A DNA stretch of 12,315 nt from Candidatus Sphingobacterium stercoripullorum (GCA_019114715.1 DXEZ01000208.1:1-12315), one strand, 5' to 3'. Numbered from the stretch's first letter, positions 1-7,070 are shown. Program-made: numbers and translations. The notes: generated by a model from the letters alone, not told the origin.

Positions 1-1042
1 TCCCTACAGGCGTTAGCGTGGAGCTATACACTTTATCGGGCTCGATATTTCCACTATCATCGAGCTTAAACCGGCTTATCTTTTTAGCCTCCTGGTCGGC
101 GACATAAAAGTACAGGCTGCCTTCGCGCTTATCTGCTGCGATATCAATAGGCTGAAGAAGTCCTGTGTCATCTCCCTTGATTTCCCTAGTAGGGGTAATG
201 CTTTTACTTTCCTCTGCTAGCGAGGAGAAGTTTTCAAAAAATAAAACCCTTCCTTGGTTACTGGCGTTGTAGTCCGTTAGCAGCAAGATGTCTTTCTCCT
301 TATCATAATCGATCCCGCGTATGTTTGTGCTTCCCTCAACGGTCAGTATGACATCAGCCGTAAGGTTCTCAACAACATCTTCGCTGGGTTCTTTTTCAAA
401 TAAGTTCTTATAGATTGCTATTCCTCCGTTGCTGCCCGTTTTGACTATGTATACATCCTCGCCACTAGAGATTGCCTTCCAAGGCCTGGCGTCGGTGATT
501 TTAAAAGTCTGGTTGGGAAGCGCATAACGGTTCAAAGAGCTGGGGCGATTGAACACATAAATGCTGGAGTCTTGTAGGTTTGTTGCATAGAGACGATCTT
601 TTTGCGAATAGTAAAAAATGCCTTTTACACTTGTTAGCTTGCTATTGAGTATTTTGCCTCCGCCTTTATCCGAGTTAGCTAGTACCCCTGTGTTGCCCAC
701 ACTCATGATGTAAATGGCCGTATCGGGTCTCCCTGGCGTGTTGATGCTACTTTGGAAAAGTCGTTTTGCAAAAGGGCTGAAATGCAGCGCCGCGCCACCG
801 CGCGCTTCTGAGGTATGCTTTAAATTGACGCTAAATAGATCCTCCCGGTCTGCAGGGTCTATGATAACCACATTTTCATAAGGGTCTAGATCTTCGTTAC
901 TCTGGTAATCCGAGTAAGAAATATAGAGCCTAGTGATGGAGTTTTCAGGGACAATCGGCTCATCGTCTTCACGGACGCAAGAACTGATGAATAGGCTAAT
1001 TGTAATTAGACAAGCAAGGATTACTCTAAAAATATGTGTCAT
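1..1042 (-). CDS. Lipoprotein with beta-propeller-like repeats, C-terminus cut by window edge
   Basis: The minus-strand frame from ATG at 1042 stays open to the left edge, so 347 codons are visible and the stop is outside the window. The N-terminus is a lipoprotein signal: a hydrophobic stretch at residues 7-19, then lipobox ISSC with the modified cysteine at residue 22. Acidic residues follow at 25-28 (EDDE), which resembles the acidic export signal of surface lipoproteins in Bacteroidota (inference). The rest is beta-rich. Three segments share a pattern of hydrophobic strand, Asp/Lys turn, strand, then a 'V/I-F/Y' strand: about 139-166 (GIFYYSQKDRLYATN), 241-271 (IRGIDYDKEKDILLLTD) and 297-327 (QPIDIAADKREGSLYFYVAD). 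This suggests an NHL- or YncE-like propeller. No catalytic motif is visible and I do not recognise a named family. A -7 promoter box lies 36 bp upstream. Ligand and role are unknown; coding is well supported, the fold only moderately. Confidence 0.8.
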   Translation of the reverse strand, partial: MTHIFRVILACLITISLFISSCVREDDEPIVPENSITRLYISYSDYQSNEDLDPYENVVIIDPADREDLFSVNLKHTSEARGGAALHFSPFAKRLFQSSINTPGRPDTAIYIMSVGNTGVLANSDKGGGKILNSKLTSVKGIFYYSQKDRLYATNLQDSSIYVFNRPSSLNRYALPNQTFKITDARPWKAISSGEDVYIVKTGSNGGIAIYKNLFEKEPSEDVVENLTADVILTVEGSTNIRGIDYDKEKDILLLTDYNASNQGRVLFFENFSSLAEESKSITPTREIKGDDTGLLQPIDIAADKREGSLYFYVADQEAKKISRFKLDDSGNIEPDKVYSSTLTPVG

Positions 1043-1077
1043 TTGATCTTTTTTATCTTTTGCAACCACTAACCTAG

Positions 1078-1085
1078 CAAAGATA
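1078..1085 (-). promoter_or_regulatory. Bacteroidota -7 box for the lipoprotein gene
   Basis: Read on the minus strand this is TATCTTTG, an exact match to the Bacteroidota -7 consensus TAnnTTTG. It would start transcription about 30 bases ahead of the ATG at 1042. No TTG-type -33 element is found at the usual 17-23 base distance, so the assignment rests on the -7 box and its position. Confidence 0.55.
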
Positions 1086-1488
1086 CTAAAATATGTATTT
1101 TATCTTCTGCATAAAAATAATAATTGCAGCTTGAGTTGACGGGCCTTCTTGCTTAAAGGGGAGGGGGGAGCTCGTTTGCGTGGGCGACATATTTTCCTTC
1201 TTTTAAGGATGTGTAGTTTTTTATGGTTGTGTTAATTGTTTATTATCAGTGGTATATTGCTGTTTATTAAACTTAAAGTTTAGCTTTTTGTACGCAGGGA
1301 GTGCAAATCTGTTTGTTGTAAGCGGCTATTTAATACCTAATAAGGAGTGTGACGGGAACCAGCTTTAGTGAGTTAGTGTCCCTAATAATAAACGTGGCAT
1401 GGAGGATTATGGGGAGGGGGATCTTTAGCGCTGGCTACTCTAAAAAAACAGCAGTTTTCTTGGATAGGAAATAATAGCTAATTTGTAT
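1086..1488. other. Non-coding gap between divergent promoters
   Basis: This stretch separates the minus-strand lipoprotein gene from queH. I find no convincing gene in it. It contains G-rich patches near 1158-1170 and 1411-1420 and a perfect 7-bp palindrome with a one-base centre at 1268-1282, which sits between promoter-like elements. Otherwise the base composition is AT-rich and unstructured by eye. Confidence 0.5.
1257..1290 (+). promoter_or_regulatory. Promoter-like site with palindrome in the spacer
   Basis: A TTG at 1257-1259 is followed after 21 bases by TAGCTTTTTG at 1281-1290, one base off the TAnnTTTG consensus. The spacer contains the palindrome TAAACTT-A-AAGTTTA at 1268-1282, which overlaps the first two bases of the -7-like box. 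This arrangement is what an operator-controlled promoter would look like. The queH promoter box lies about 200 bp further on, so any transcript from here would have a long leader. Speculative; AT-rich chance palindromes are common. Confidence 0.25.
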
Positions 1489-1496
1489 TATATTTG
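1489..1496 (+). promoter_or_regulatory. Bacteroidota -7 box for queH
   Basis: TATATTTG matches the TAnnTTTG consensus exactly. The predicted transcription start near 1503 leaves a leader of about 33 bases before the ATG at 1536, but only about 6 before the GTG at 1509, so the box favours the ATG. The only nearby TTG (1460-1462) gives a 26-base spacer, longer than usual. Confidence 0.55.
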
Positions 1497-1535
1497 CAGA
1501 GTATATAAGTGTATGTCAAGTTTATAATTGGGTAT

Positions 1536-2204
1536 ATGAAAAATAGTAAAGATCAGGAATTCGTTAGGGAGAAAATTGCTTTACCTGATGGAGGTAAAAA
1601 GCTTTTGTTACATTCTTGCTGCGCTCCATGTTCAGGAGAGGTTATGGAAGCTTTAATAGCATCGGATATAGATTTCACCATCTATTTTTACAATCCTAAT
1701 ATACACCCTAGAAAAGAGTACGATATTCGTAAGGATGAAAATATACGCTTTGCCGAGAAGCACAACATTCCATTTATAGATGCGGATTACGATGCTGATC
1801 GGTGGTTTGAGCTGGCTAAAGGCATGGAGAAGGAGCCCGAGAGGGGTATTCGCTGCACCATGTGCTTTGATATGCGCTTTGTGAAGACGGCGGAATATGC
1901 CGCCGAGAATGGCTTTGATGTGATATCAAGCTCCTTAGGGATTTCCCGGTGGAAGAATATGGATCAGATCAATGATTCTGGGGTTCGCGCTGCGTCTTTA
2001 TTTCCTGGGATTGAATATTGGACATTCAACTGGAGGAAAAAAGGTGGATCCCAGCGTATGCTAGAGATTAGTAAGAAAGAGAAGTTTTATATGCAGGAGT
2101 ACTGCGGATGCTCTTATTCTCTGCGAGATACGAATAAATGGCGAATGGAAAATGGTCGTGAAAAGATTAAATTGGGAGTGAAATATTACGGTGACGAAAA
2201 TTAA
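1536..2204 (+). CDS. queH: Epoxyqueuosine reductase QueH
   Basis: QueH (formerly DUF208) carries out the last step of queuosine synthesis, reducing epoxyqueuosine to queuosine at the wobble base of GUN-anticodon tRNAs; it replaces the unrelated cobalamin-dependent QueG. With the ATG at 1536 the protein has 222 residues, normal for the family. The diagnostic cysteines are all present: CCAPC at residues 28-32 near the N-terminus, CTMC at 107-110 (followed by FDMR) and CGC at 190-192. In known QueH structures such cysteines hold an Fe-S cluster and a single iron. The motif ISRWKN is also typical. An in-frame GTG at 1509 would add nine residues, but it lies too close to the promoter box at 1489-1496 and adds nothing conserved. 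The gene stands ahead of the DUF177-rpmF operon, which has its own promoter box, so the two are probably separate units. Cytoplasmic enzyme. Confidence 0.93.
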   Translation: MKNSKDQEFVREKIALPDGGKKLLLHSCCAPCSGEVMEALIASDIDFTIYFYNPNIHPRKEYDIRKDENIRFAEKHNIPFIDADYDADRWFELAKGMEKEPERGIRCTMCFDMRFVKTAEYAAENGFDVISSSLGISRWKNMDQINDSGVRAASLFPGIEYWTFNWRKKGGSQRMLEISKKEKFYMQEYCGCSYSLRDTNKWRMENGREKIKLGVKYYGDEN

Positions 2205-2250
2205 TTCATTATATTTCGTGATAAGCTTTTCTTTTCAGGTAAATAATATA

Positions 2251-2258
2251 TATCTTTG
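2251..2258 (+). promoter_or_regulatory. Bacteroidota -7 box for the DUF177-rpmF operon
   Basis: TATCTTTG is an exact TAnnTTTG match and is identical to the box of the lipoprotein gene at 1078-1085. It predicts a start of transcription near 2265, only about 12 bases before the GTG at 2277. It also overlaps the in-frame TTG at 2256, which therefore cannot be the translation start of a transcript made here. No clear -33 TTG is visible. Confidence 0.55.
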
Positions 2259-2276
2259 CCCCTCAAATTCATTGTT

Positions 2277-2825
2277 GTGAAGAATCTAAAAACATATAGA
2301 ATTCCTTTTTCCGGTTTGTCGGATGGCTCACACGACTTTGAGTTTGATGTGAACGAGGAGTTCTTTTCTTTCTTTGAGCATTCCTTAGTGAAGAATGCAC
2401 AGTTAAAGGTACTTGTGAACCTCCAGAAAGATCCTAGATATCTGTCTTTGGACTTTGATATTTCGGGGAAGGTGGAGTTAAACTGCGATACCTGCCTGAA
2501 TGTGTTTTGGGCACCCTTTTCTCAGCAAGAGACCGTTCTTGTGAAGTTCGATAACGAGGAATGGGAGGACGACGCGGAAAAAGAGGTGATAGTAATCCCT
2601 CCCAAGCAACACGAACTAGATTTAGTGGAGCTAATTTACGAGTTTGTCAATGTGCATATCCCACCGTATCCTAAATGTGATATCGATGGAGAGCTAGGGA
2701 CTGAGTGCGATCCAGAGATGCTCAGTTATATGGAAGAAGTGAAAAGTCCAACAGACGAAAAAGAGAATAATGATCAGGATATAGACCCACGGTGGGCCGC
2801 CCTGAAGAATATAAAGAACAATTAA
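2277..2825 (+). CDS. DUF177 (YceD-type) protein
   Basis: This 182-residue cytoplasmic protein belongs to the DUF177/YceD family, which almost always sits directly before rpmF; in E. coli the homologue affects 23S rRNA accumulation. Its exact biochemical role is not settled. The start is set at GTG 2277, giving MKNLKTYRIPFSGL, the usual beginning of Bacteroidota members; the longer TTG start lies inside the promoter box. The family's cysteine pair CDTC is at residues 70-73, with further cysteines at 124 and 134 in PYPKCDIDGELGTEC, so metal binding is possible (inference). The middle region (around 90-105) is strongly acidic. The tail DPRWAALKNIKN is a conserved ending in this family. rpmF begins 19 bases downstream, so the two are very likely co-transcribed and L32 supply may be tied to rRNA maturation. 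Confidence 0.9.
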   Translation: MKNLKTYRIPFSGLSDGSHDFEFDVNEEFFSFFEHSLVKNAQLKVLVNLQKDPRYLSLDFDISGKVELNCDTCLNVFWAPFSQQETVLVKFDNEEWEDDAEKEVIVIPPKQHELDLVELIYEFVNVHIPPYPKCDIDGELGTECDPEMLSYMEEVKSPTDEKENNDQDIDPRWAALKNIKNN

Positions 2826-2844
2826 ATAATAAAACAATAGAAAA

Positions 2845-3042
2845 ATGGCAGTTCCAAAGCGTAAAGTTTCGAAATCCAGAAGAGATAAAAGAAGATCACA
2901 CTACAAGGCAGTAGCGCCTACACTAACTGTGTGTAAAGAAACTGGAGCAGTGCATGTTCCACACCGTGCTTACGAAGTAGACGGAAACATATATTATAAC
3001 GGAAAATTATTCATCGACAATTCGGAGACTGAAGTTGTTTAA
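2845..3042 (+). CDS. rpmF: 50S ribosomal protein L32
   Basis: L32 is a small basic protein of the large ribosomal subunit. The 65-residue product has the standard N-terminus MAVPKRKVSKSRRDKRRSHY followed by the VAPTLTVC turn, and the C-terminal half ends in YYNGKLFI. Only one cysteine remains (residue 30, where zinc-binding L32 proteins have the first of four); the other positions are replaced (TGAVHVPH), so this is the zinc-free or degenerate form, as is common in Bacteroidota. The gene lies 19 bases after the DUF177 gene and before plsX, a neighbourhood conserved across many bacteria, but a large hairpin separates it from plsX here. Confidence 0.97.
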   Translation: MAVPKRKVSKSRRDKRRSHYKAVAPTLTVCKETGAVHVPHRAYEVDGNIYYNGKLFIDNSETEVV

Positions 3043-3056
3043 TCATTTTCGTTGGT

Positions 3057-3117
3057 AAAAAAACATCCCGTAATCAGTATAATTTCTAAATTATACTCTT
3101 ATTGGGGTGTTTTTTTT
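3057..3117 (+). terminator. Long hairpin with T-tract between rpmF and plsX
   Basis: The outer stem pairs seven A's plus CATCCC (3057-3069) with GGGGTG plus a run of T's (3104-3116), 13 pairs with one G-U. The inner stem pairs AGTATAATTT (3076-3085) perfectly with AAATTATACT (3088-3097). A short imperfect junction joins them. The eight-T run at 3110-3117 makes this a Rho-independent terminator, or an attenuator if read-through occurs, separating DUF177-rpmF from the lipid genes. The A-run on the other arm means it could act on both strands. Confidence 0.75.
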
Positions 3118-3119
3118 CG

Positions 3120-3127
3120 TATAATTG
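3120..3127 (+). promoter_or_regulatory. Possible -7 box for plsX
   Basis: TATAATTG differs from TAnnTTTG at one position. It lies directly after the hairpin and about 20 bases before plsX, where a promoter for the lipid genes would be expected. The nearest TTG (3102-3104) gives a 15-base spacer, shorter than usual. Weak evidence. Confidence 0.3.
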
Positions 3128-3146
3128 AAGACGAAATAATTATCGA

Positions 3147-4085
3147 ATGAAAATTGGATTAGATGCATTAGGAGGCGATCATGCCCCCGAATCCACCATT
3201 GTTGGAGCTTTGAAGGCTCTAGCAGAATTATCCTTGGAAGATAGGATAGTCCTTTTTGGTGATGAAGAAGATTGTAAGAGAAGAATTCAAGAGGCTGGAG
3301 GAGATAGCTCTAAGTTTGATTTTTGTCACGCACCGGAGAATATTTCTATGCATGAACATCCAACCAAAGCGGTTGTCCAAAAGCCCAACTCAAGCATTTC
3401 AAAAGGCTTTAGTTACTTGCAAGAGGGCAAGATAGATTCTTTCGCCTCAGCTGGTAACACAGGAGCGATGCTCGTGGGTTCCATGTTTACTATAAAGACG
3501 ATTCCTGGGGTTCTACGACCGGCGATAGCTACCGTGGTGCCCAAGCTAAAGAATGGATCTGGTTTATTGCTAGATGTGGGTGCTAACGCAGATTGTAAAC
3601 CTGAAATGCTCAACCAGTTTGCTGTATTGGGGAGTTTGTACTGCCAGCATGTTGCAGGTATAGATAATCCTAAAGTAGGCTTGATTAATATTGGTGAAGA
3701 AGAGGAGAAAGGAAATCACTTAACAATTGCCAGTTATGCGCTGATGAAAGAGAATGAGAAAATCAATTTCATTGGAAACGCTGAGGGAAGAGAACTCTTT
3801 ACGGAATATGCCGACGTGTATATCTGTGACGGTTATACCGGGAATGTGATCTTAAAGCTGGCCGAATCGTTTTATGTTGCAACACTGAAAAAAGGATTCA
3901 AGGATGATTTTTTTGACCGATTTAATTACGAACGCTATGGCGGCACGCCTATATTAGGTGTAAATGCCCCTGTTATCGTAGGACACGGGATATCTTCACC
4001 AAAAGCTATTAAGAATATGTTGTTGTTATCGCGCGATATGGTGAAGTCGAATTATGTCGATAAAATCCGTAGCGCATTCAATTAA
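3147..4085 (+). CDS. plsX: Phosphate acyltransferase PlsX
   Basis: PlsX converts acyl-ACP and phosphate to acyl-phosphate, the acyl donor for PlsY in the first step of phospholipid synthesis; it is a peripheral membrane enzyme. The 312-residue length is normal for the family. Conserved blocks are in order: LDALGGDHAP at 5-14 (usually LDxMGGDxAP), SAGNTGA at 101-107, DVGANAD at 143-149, the NIGEEEEKGN loop at 181-190, FIGNAEGRE at about 208-216, DGYTGNV at 228-234, and the C-terminal YGGTPILGVNAPVIVGHG at 264-281. The start MKIGLDALGG matches the family. fabH follows after five bases, so the two are translated from one message. Any promoter would be the weak box at 3120-3127 or read-through of the preceding hairpin. 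Confidence 0.97.
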   Translation: MKIGLDALGGDHAPESTIVGALKALAELSLEDRIVLFGDEEDCKRRIQEAGGDSSKFDFCHAPENISMHEHPTKAVVQKPNSSISKGFSYLQEGKIDSFASAGNTGAMLVGSMFTIKTIPGVLRPAIATVVPKLKNGSGLLLDVGANADCKPEMLNQFAVLGSLYCQHVAGIDNPKVGLINIGEEEEKGNHLTIASYALMKENEKINFIGNAEGRELFTEYADVYICDGYTGNVILKLAESFYVATLKKGFKDDFFDRFNYERYGGTPILGVNAPVIVGHGISSPKAIKNMLLLSRDMVKSNYVDKIRSAFN

Positions 4086-4090
4086 AGCGT

Positions 4091-5083
4091 ATGATGTCTA
4101 AAGTAAATGCGGCCATTACAGCTGTGGGTGGCTATGTACCTGATTATGTGTTGACCAACCAAGAGCTAGAGACTATGGTTGATACCAACGATGAGTGGAT
4201 TGTAACACGCACTGGTATTCGTGAAAGACGTATTTTAAAAGGAGAGAATAAAGCAACTTCAGACCTTGCAGTACCAGCAGTAAGGGAGCTTCTTGAGAAA
4301 AGAGGTATTGGTGCTGAAGAAATTGACCTTATTATATTTTGTACCAGTACGCCCGATATGTTGTTTCCGGCGACTGCAAATATTTTAGCCGATAAAGTTG
4401 GCGCTATAAACGCTTGGGGCTATGATTTACAGGCTGCCTGCTCGGGATTTTTATTTGGTTTAACTACTGGTGCGCAATTCATAGAAAGCGGTCACCATAA
4501 AAAAGTATTGGTTGTCGGTGGCGATAAGATGTCCTCGGTAATCAATTACAAGGACCGTAATACATGTATACTTTTTGGAGACGGTTGTGGCGCAGTACTT
4601 CTAGAACCTAATTATGAGGGGCTGGGGTTGCAAGACGCCTTGCTACGCTCGGATGGGTCAGGTGGGAAATATCTGAACATCAAAGGCGGTGGTTCTTTGC
4701 ACCCTGCAAGCCATGAAACGGTAGATGCTGGTTTGCACTATGCTTACCAAGAAGGGCGCTCCGTATTTAAATTTGCCGTTACAAAAATGGCTGGAGTTGT
4801 GGAAGACTTAATGGTCAAAAACAGCCTGACTTCCGAGGATATCGATTGGCTAGTGCCTCACCAAGCCAATAGGCGTATTATTGATGCTACAGCAGAGCGT
4901 GCTGGGCTACCCGATGATAAGGTGATGGTCAATATCGAGAAATACGGGAATACAACCAGCGGCACGATTCCATTGTGCCTATGGGAGTGGGAAAAGAAAT
5001 TGAAAAAAGGCGATAGCTTGATGTTTGCTGCTTTTGGAGGTGGTTTCACCTGGGGTTCCGTTTACTTAAAATGGGCTTACTAA
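4091..5083 (+). CDS. fabH: 3-oxoacyl-ACP synthase III (KAS III)
   Basis: FabH condenses an acyl-CoA primer with malonyl-ACP, starting each round of fatty acid synthesis; in this phylum branched primers are likely (general knowledge, not visible here). The thiolase-fold protein has 330 residues. The catalytic triad is intact: Cys117 in QAACSGF, His257 in VPHQANRR and Asn287 in KYGNTTSG. The N-terminal TNDEWIVTRTGIRERR segment and the C-terminal FAAFGGGFTWGS segment are typical. Two ATGs stand in tandem (4091 and 4094) and either may be used. The gene is five bases after plsX. A 73-base gap to accB contains only a near-match promoter box, so accB may be reached by read-through. Confidence 0.97.
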   Translation: MMSKVNAAITAVGGYVPDYVLTNQELETMVDTNDEWIVTRTGIRERRILKGENKATSDLAVPAVRELLEKRGIGAEEIDLIIFCTSTPDMLFPATANILADKVGAINAWGYDLQAACSGFLFGLTTGAQFIESGHHKKVLVVGGDKMSSVINYKDRNTCILFGDGCGAVLLEPNYEGLGLQDALLRSDGSGGKYLNIKGGGSLHPASHETVDAGLHYAYQEGRSVFKFAVTKMAGVVEDLMVKNSLTSEDIDWLVPHQANRRIIDATAERAGLPDDKVMVNIEKYGNTTSGTIPLCLWEWEKKLKKGDSLMFAAFGGGFTWGSVYLKWAY

Positions 5084-5118
5084 GAACAGTTAAACTTTCA
5101 CTTTAACGACTTTATTGT

Positions 5119-5126
5119 TATATTTA
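5119..5126 (+). promoter_or_regulatory. Possible -7 box for accB
   Basis: TATATTTA in the fabH-accB gap matches TAnnTTTG except for the last base. The implied start near 5133 would leave a leader of about 24 bases before accB. No good -33 TTG is present. Offered as a weak candidate for extra transcription of accBC inside the operon. Confidence 0.25.
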
Positions 5127-5156
5127 AGCATAATTGCACCTAGAAAATAAACGCAT

Positions 5157-5627
5157 ATGAGCATGAATATTAAAGAAATTCAGGAGTTGATAACGTTCGT
5201 TTCCAATTCGGGCGTTAACCAGGTTTCTATCGAAGAGAAGGACTTTAAGATCACAATTAAAGCCAATCAGGAAACTACAGTAATACAAGCTCCAGTAGCA
5301 GCGGCACCTGCCGCAGCACCTCAACCTGTTGTTCAAGCAGCAGCTCAATCTGCTGAAGCCCCAGAGGCGGCACCTGCAGATGCGAACTTAATTACTGTTC
5401 GTTCACCGATGATTGGTACTTTTTACAAGTCCCCATCCCCGGATAAACCTGCTTTTGTGAATGTAGGTGATGATATCGCTCCAGGACAAGTTATTTGTAT
5501 TGTAGAGGCCATGAAGCTATTCAATGAAATTGAATCTGAGGTTTCTGGTAAAATCGTCAAGGTCCTAGTGGAGGATGCTGCTCCAGTAGAATACGATCAG
5601 CCTTTATTTTTAGTAGATCCAAGCTAG
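5157..5627 (+). CDS. accB: Biotin carboxyl carrier protein of acetyl-CoA carboxylase
   Basis: AccB carries the biotin that AccC carboxylates and from which the carboxyl group passes to acetyl-CoA, making malonyl-CoA. The 156-residue protein has the usual three parts: an N-terminal helix and strand region (1-37), an Ala/Pro-rich flexible linker (about 44-74) and a C-terminal biotinyl domain (about 78-155). The biotin attachment site is EAMKLFNEIE with Lys120. The 'thumb' insertion GTFYKSPSPDKPAF at 87-100 is characteristic of acetyl-CoA carboxylase carriers rather than of pyruvate or propionyl-CoA carboxylases. Starts at 5157 and 5163 (MSM) are both possible and differ by two residues. accC follows after 56 bases. 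The carboxyltransferase genes accA and accD are not in this window. Confidence 0.96.
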   Translation: MSMNIKEIQELITFVSNSGVNQVSIEEKDFKITIKANQETTVIQAPVAAAPAAAPQPVVQAAAQSAEAPEAAPADANLITVRSPMIGTFYKSPSPDKPAFVNVGDDIAPGQVICIVEAMKLFNEIESEVSGKIVKVLVEDAAPVEYDQPLFLVDPS

Positions 5628-5683
5628 GGTTTACTGAAAATAGCTAGGCAGAATGACAGATTTTTTCACTACAAATATTAGAT

Positions 5684-7045
5684 ATGTTTAAAAAAATATT
5701 AATCGCCAATAGAGGAGAAATCGCTCTACGTATAATTCGCACTTGTAAAGAGATGGGGATAGGTACAGTGGCGGTGTATTCTACTGCAGATAGAGACTCC
5801 CTGCATGTTCGCTTTGCGGACGAGGCTGTGTGTATCGGTCCTGCAGTAAGTAAAGATTCTTATCTAAATATTCCCAATATCATTGCGGCAGCAGAACTTA
5901 CCAATGCTGATGCTATACATCCGGGATACGGGTTTTTATCAGAAAACAGTCGTTTCTCAGCCATCTGTGCAGACTACGGCATCAAGTTTATTGGTGCTAC
6001 AGCTGAGCAGATTGAGAAGATGGGCGATAAGGCCCATGCTAAGGAAACCATGAAGAATGCTGGAGTACCTATTATTCCAGGATCCGATGGCCTGTTGAAT
6101 GACTTTACGGAGGGAATAAAAATTGCGCAGGAGATAGGTTACCCGGTTATACTCAAAGCGACCGCCGGTGGTGGTGGACGTGGTATGCGTATCGTATGGA
6201 ATGACGGTGAGTTTGAGAATGCTTGGCATTCTGCACGTCAAGAAGCAGGTACTGCATTTGGTAACGACGGAATTTATTTAGAGAAATATATTGAAGACCC
6301 TCGTCATATTGAGATCCAAATTATAGGTGATCAATACGGGACGGTATGTCACCTCTCTGAAAGAGATTGCTCGATACAAAGGAGACACCAGAAATTAGTA
6401 GAAGAGGCTCCATCGCCATTTATCACTCCAGAATTAAGGAGAAAAATGGGAGAAGCGGGCATCTTAGCTGCCAAAGCAGTAAATTACGAAGGAGCGGGTA
6501 CGGTAGAGTTTTTAGTTGATAAACACAGAAACTTCTACTTCATGGAAATGAATACTAGAATCCAAGTAGAACACCCAGTTACTGAAGAGGTGATTAGCTT
6601 TGATTTGATCAAAGAGCAAATCAAAGTAGCAGCGGGTATTCCAATTTCTGGTAAAAACTACGAACCAAAGCTACACGCTATTGAATGCCGTATTAATGCC
6701 GAGGATCCTTTCCATAACTTTAGGCCTTCACCAGGAACTATAACAAATTTCCACTCTCCGGGTGGTCACGGTGTACGTGTAGACACGCATGTATATGCGG
6801 GTTACACCATTCCACCGCACTATGACTCTATGATTGCTAAGCTTATTTGTGTGGCTCAGACACGTGAAGAGGCTATCAATACCATGGAGCGTGCACTTAG
6901 CGAGTTCGTTATCGAGGGAGTGAAAACAACCATACCCCTTCATCGTAGGCTGATGAAAGACCCCAACTTTAGAGCAGGGAACTTCACCACTAAGTTTATG
7001 GAAACTTTTGATTTGTCAGAATATCCAGATGAAGACGATGAATAA
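5684..7045 (+). CDS. accC: Biotin carboxylase subunit of acetyl-CoA carboxylase
   Basis: AccC uses ATP and bicarbonate to carboxylate the biotin on AccB. The 453-residue length fits a stand-alone biotin carboxylase, close to the E. coli enzyme. The order is: N-terminal Rossmann-like domain (KILIANRGEIALRI, 4-17; HPGYGFLSEN, 79-88), ATP-grasp domain and C-terminal domain. Active-site residues are present: Lys116 (GDKAHAK), Lys158, the glycine loop GGGGRGM at 162-168, His208, Lys237 (RRHQK), metal ligands Glu275 and Glu288, Asn290, Arg292 (MNTRIQVEHP) and Arg336 (ECRINAEDP). The acidic tail (EYPDEDDE) is short. A strong terminator 25 bases after the stop marks the end of the plsX-fabH-accBC unit. 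No anomalies. Confidence 0.97.
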   Translation: MFKKILIANRGEIALRIIRTCKEMGIGTVAVYSTADRDSLHVRFADEAVCIGPAVSKDSYLNIPNIIAAAELTNADAIHPGYGFLSENSRFSAICADYGIKFIGATAEQIEKMGDKAHAKETMKNAGVPIIPGSDGLLNDFTEGIKIAQEIGYPVILKATAGGGGRGMRIVWNDGEFENAWHSARQEAGTAFGNDGIYLEKYIEDPRHIEIQIIGDQYGTVCHLSERDCSIQRRHQKLVEEAPSPFITPELRRKMGEAGILAAKAVNYEGAGTVEFLVDKHRNFYFMEMNTRIQVEHPVTEEVISFDLIKEQIKVAAGIPISGKNYEPKLHAIECRINAEDPFHNFRPSPGTITNFHSPGGHGVRVDTHVYAGYTIPPHYDSMIAKLICVAQTREEAINTMERALSEFVIEGVKTTIPLHRRLMKDPNFRAGNFTTKFMETFDLSEYPDEDDE

Positions 7046-7070
7046 CAATAGTATTACATCTTAAATTCTT

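Noticed and set aside
1349..1474. Open frame of 41 codons (GTG start) ahead of queH
   Set aside because: Very short, no recognisable features, AAGGAG only one base from the GTG, and it ends just before the queH promoter. Consistent with chance.
1509..1535. GTG start that would extend QueH by nine residues
   Set aside because: It would leave only about six bases of leader after the promoter box at 1489-1496, and the extra residues are not a family feature.
3076..3097. Perfect AT-rich palindrome considered as a separate operator
   Set aside because: It is the inner stem of the larger rpmF-plsX hairpin, so the terminator or attenuator reading explains it better.
5089..5107. Small inverted repeat GTTAAA/TTTAAC after fabH
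   Set aside because: A six-pair AT-rich stem without a T-run is too weak for a terminator inside what appears to be one operon.
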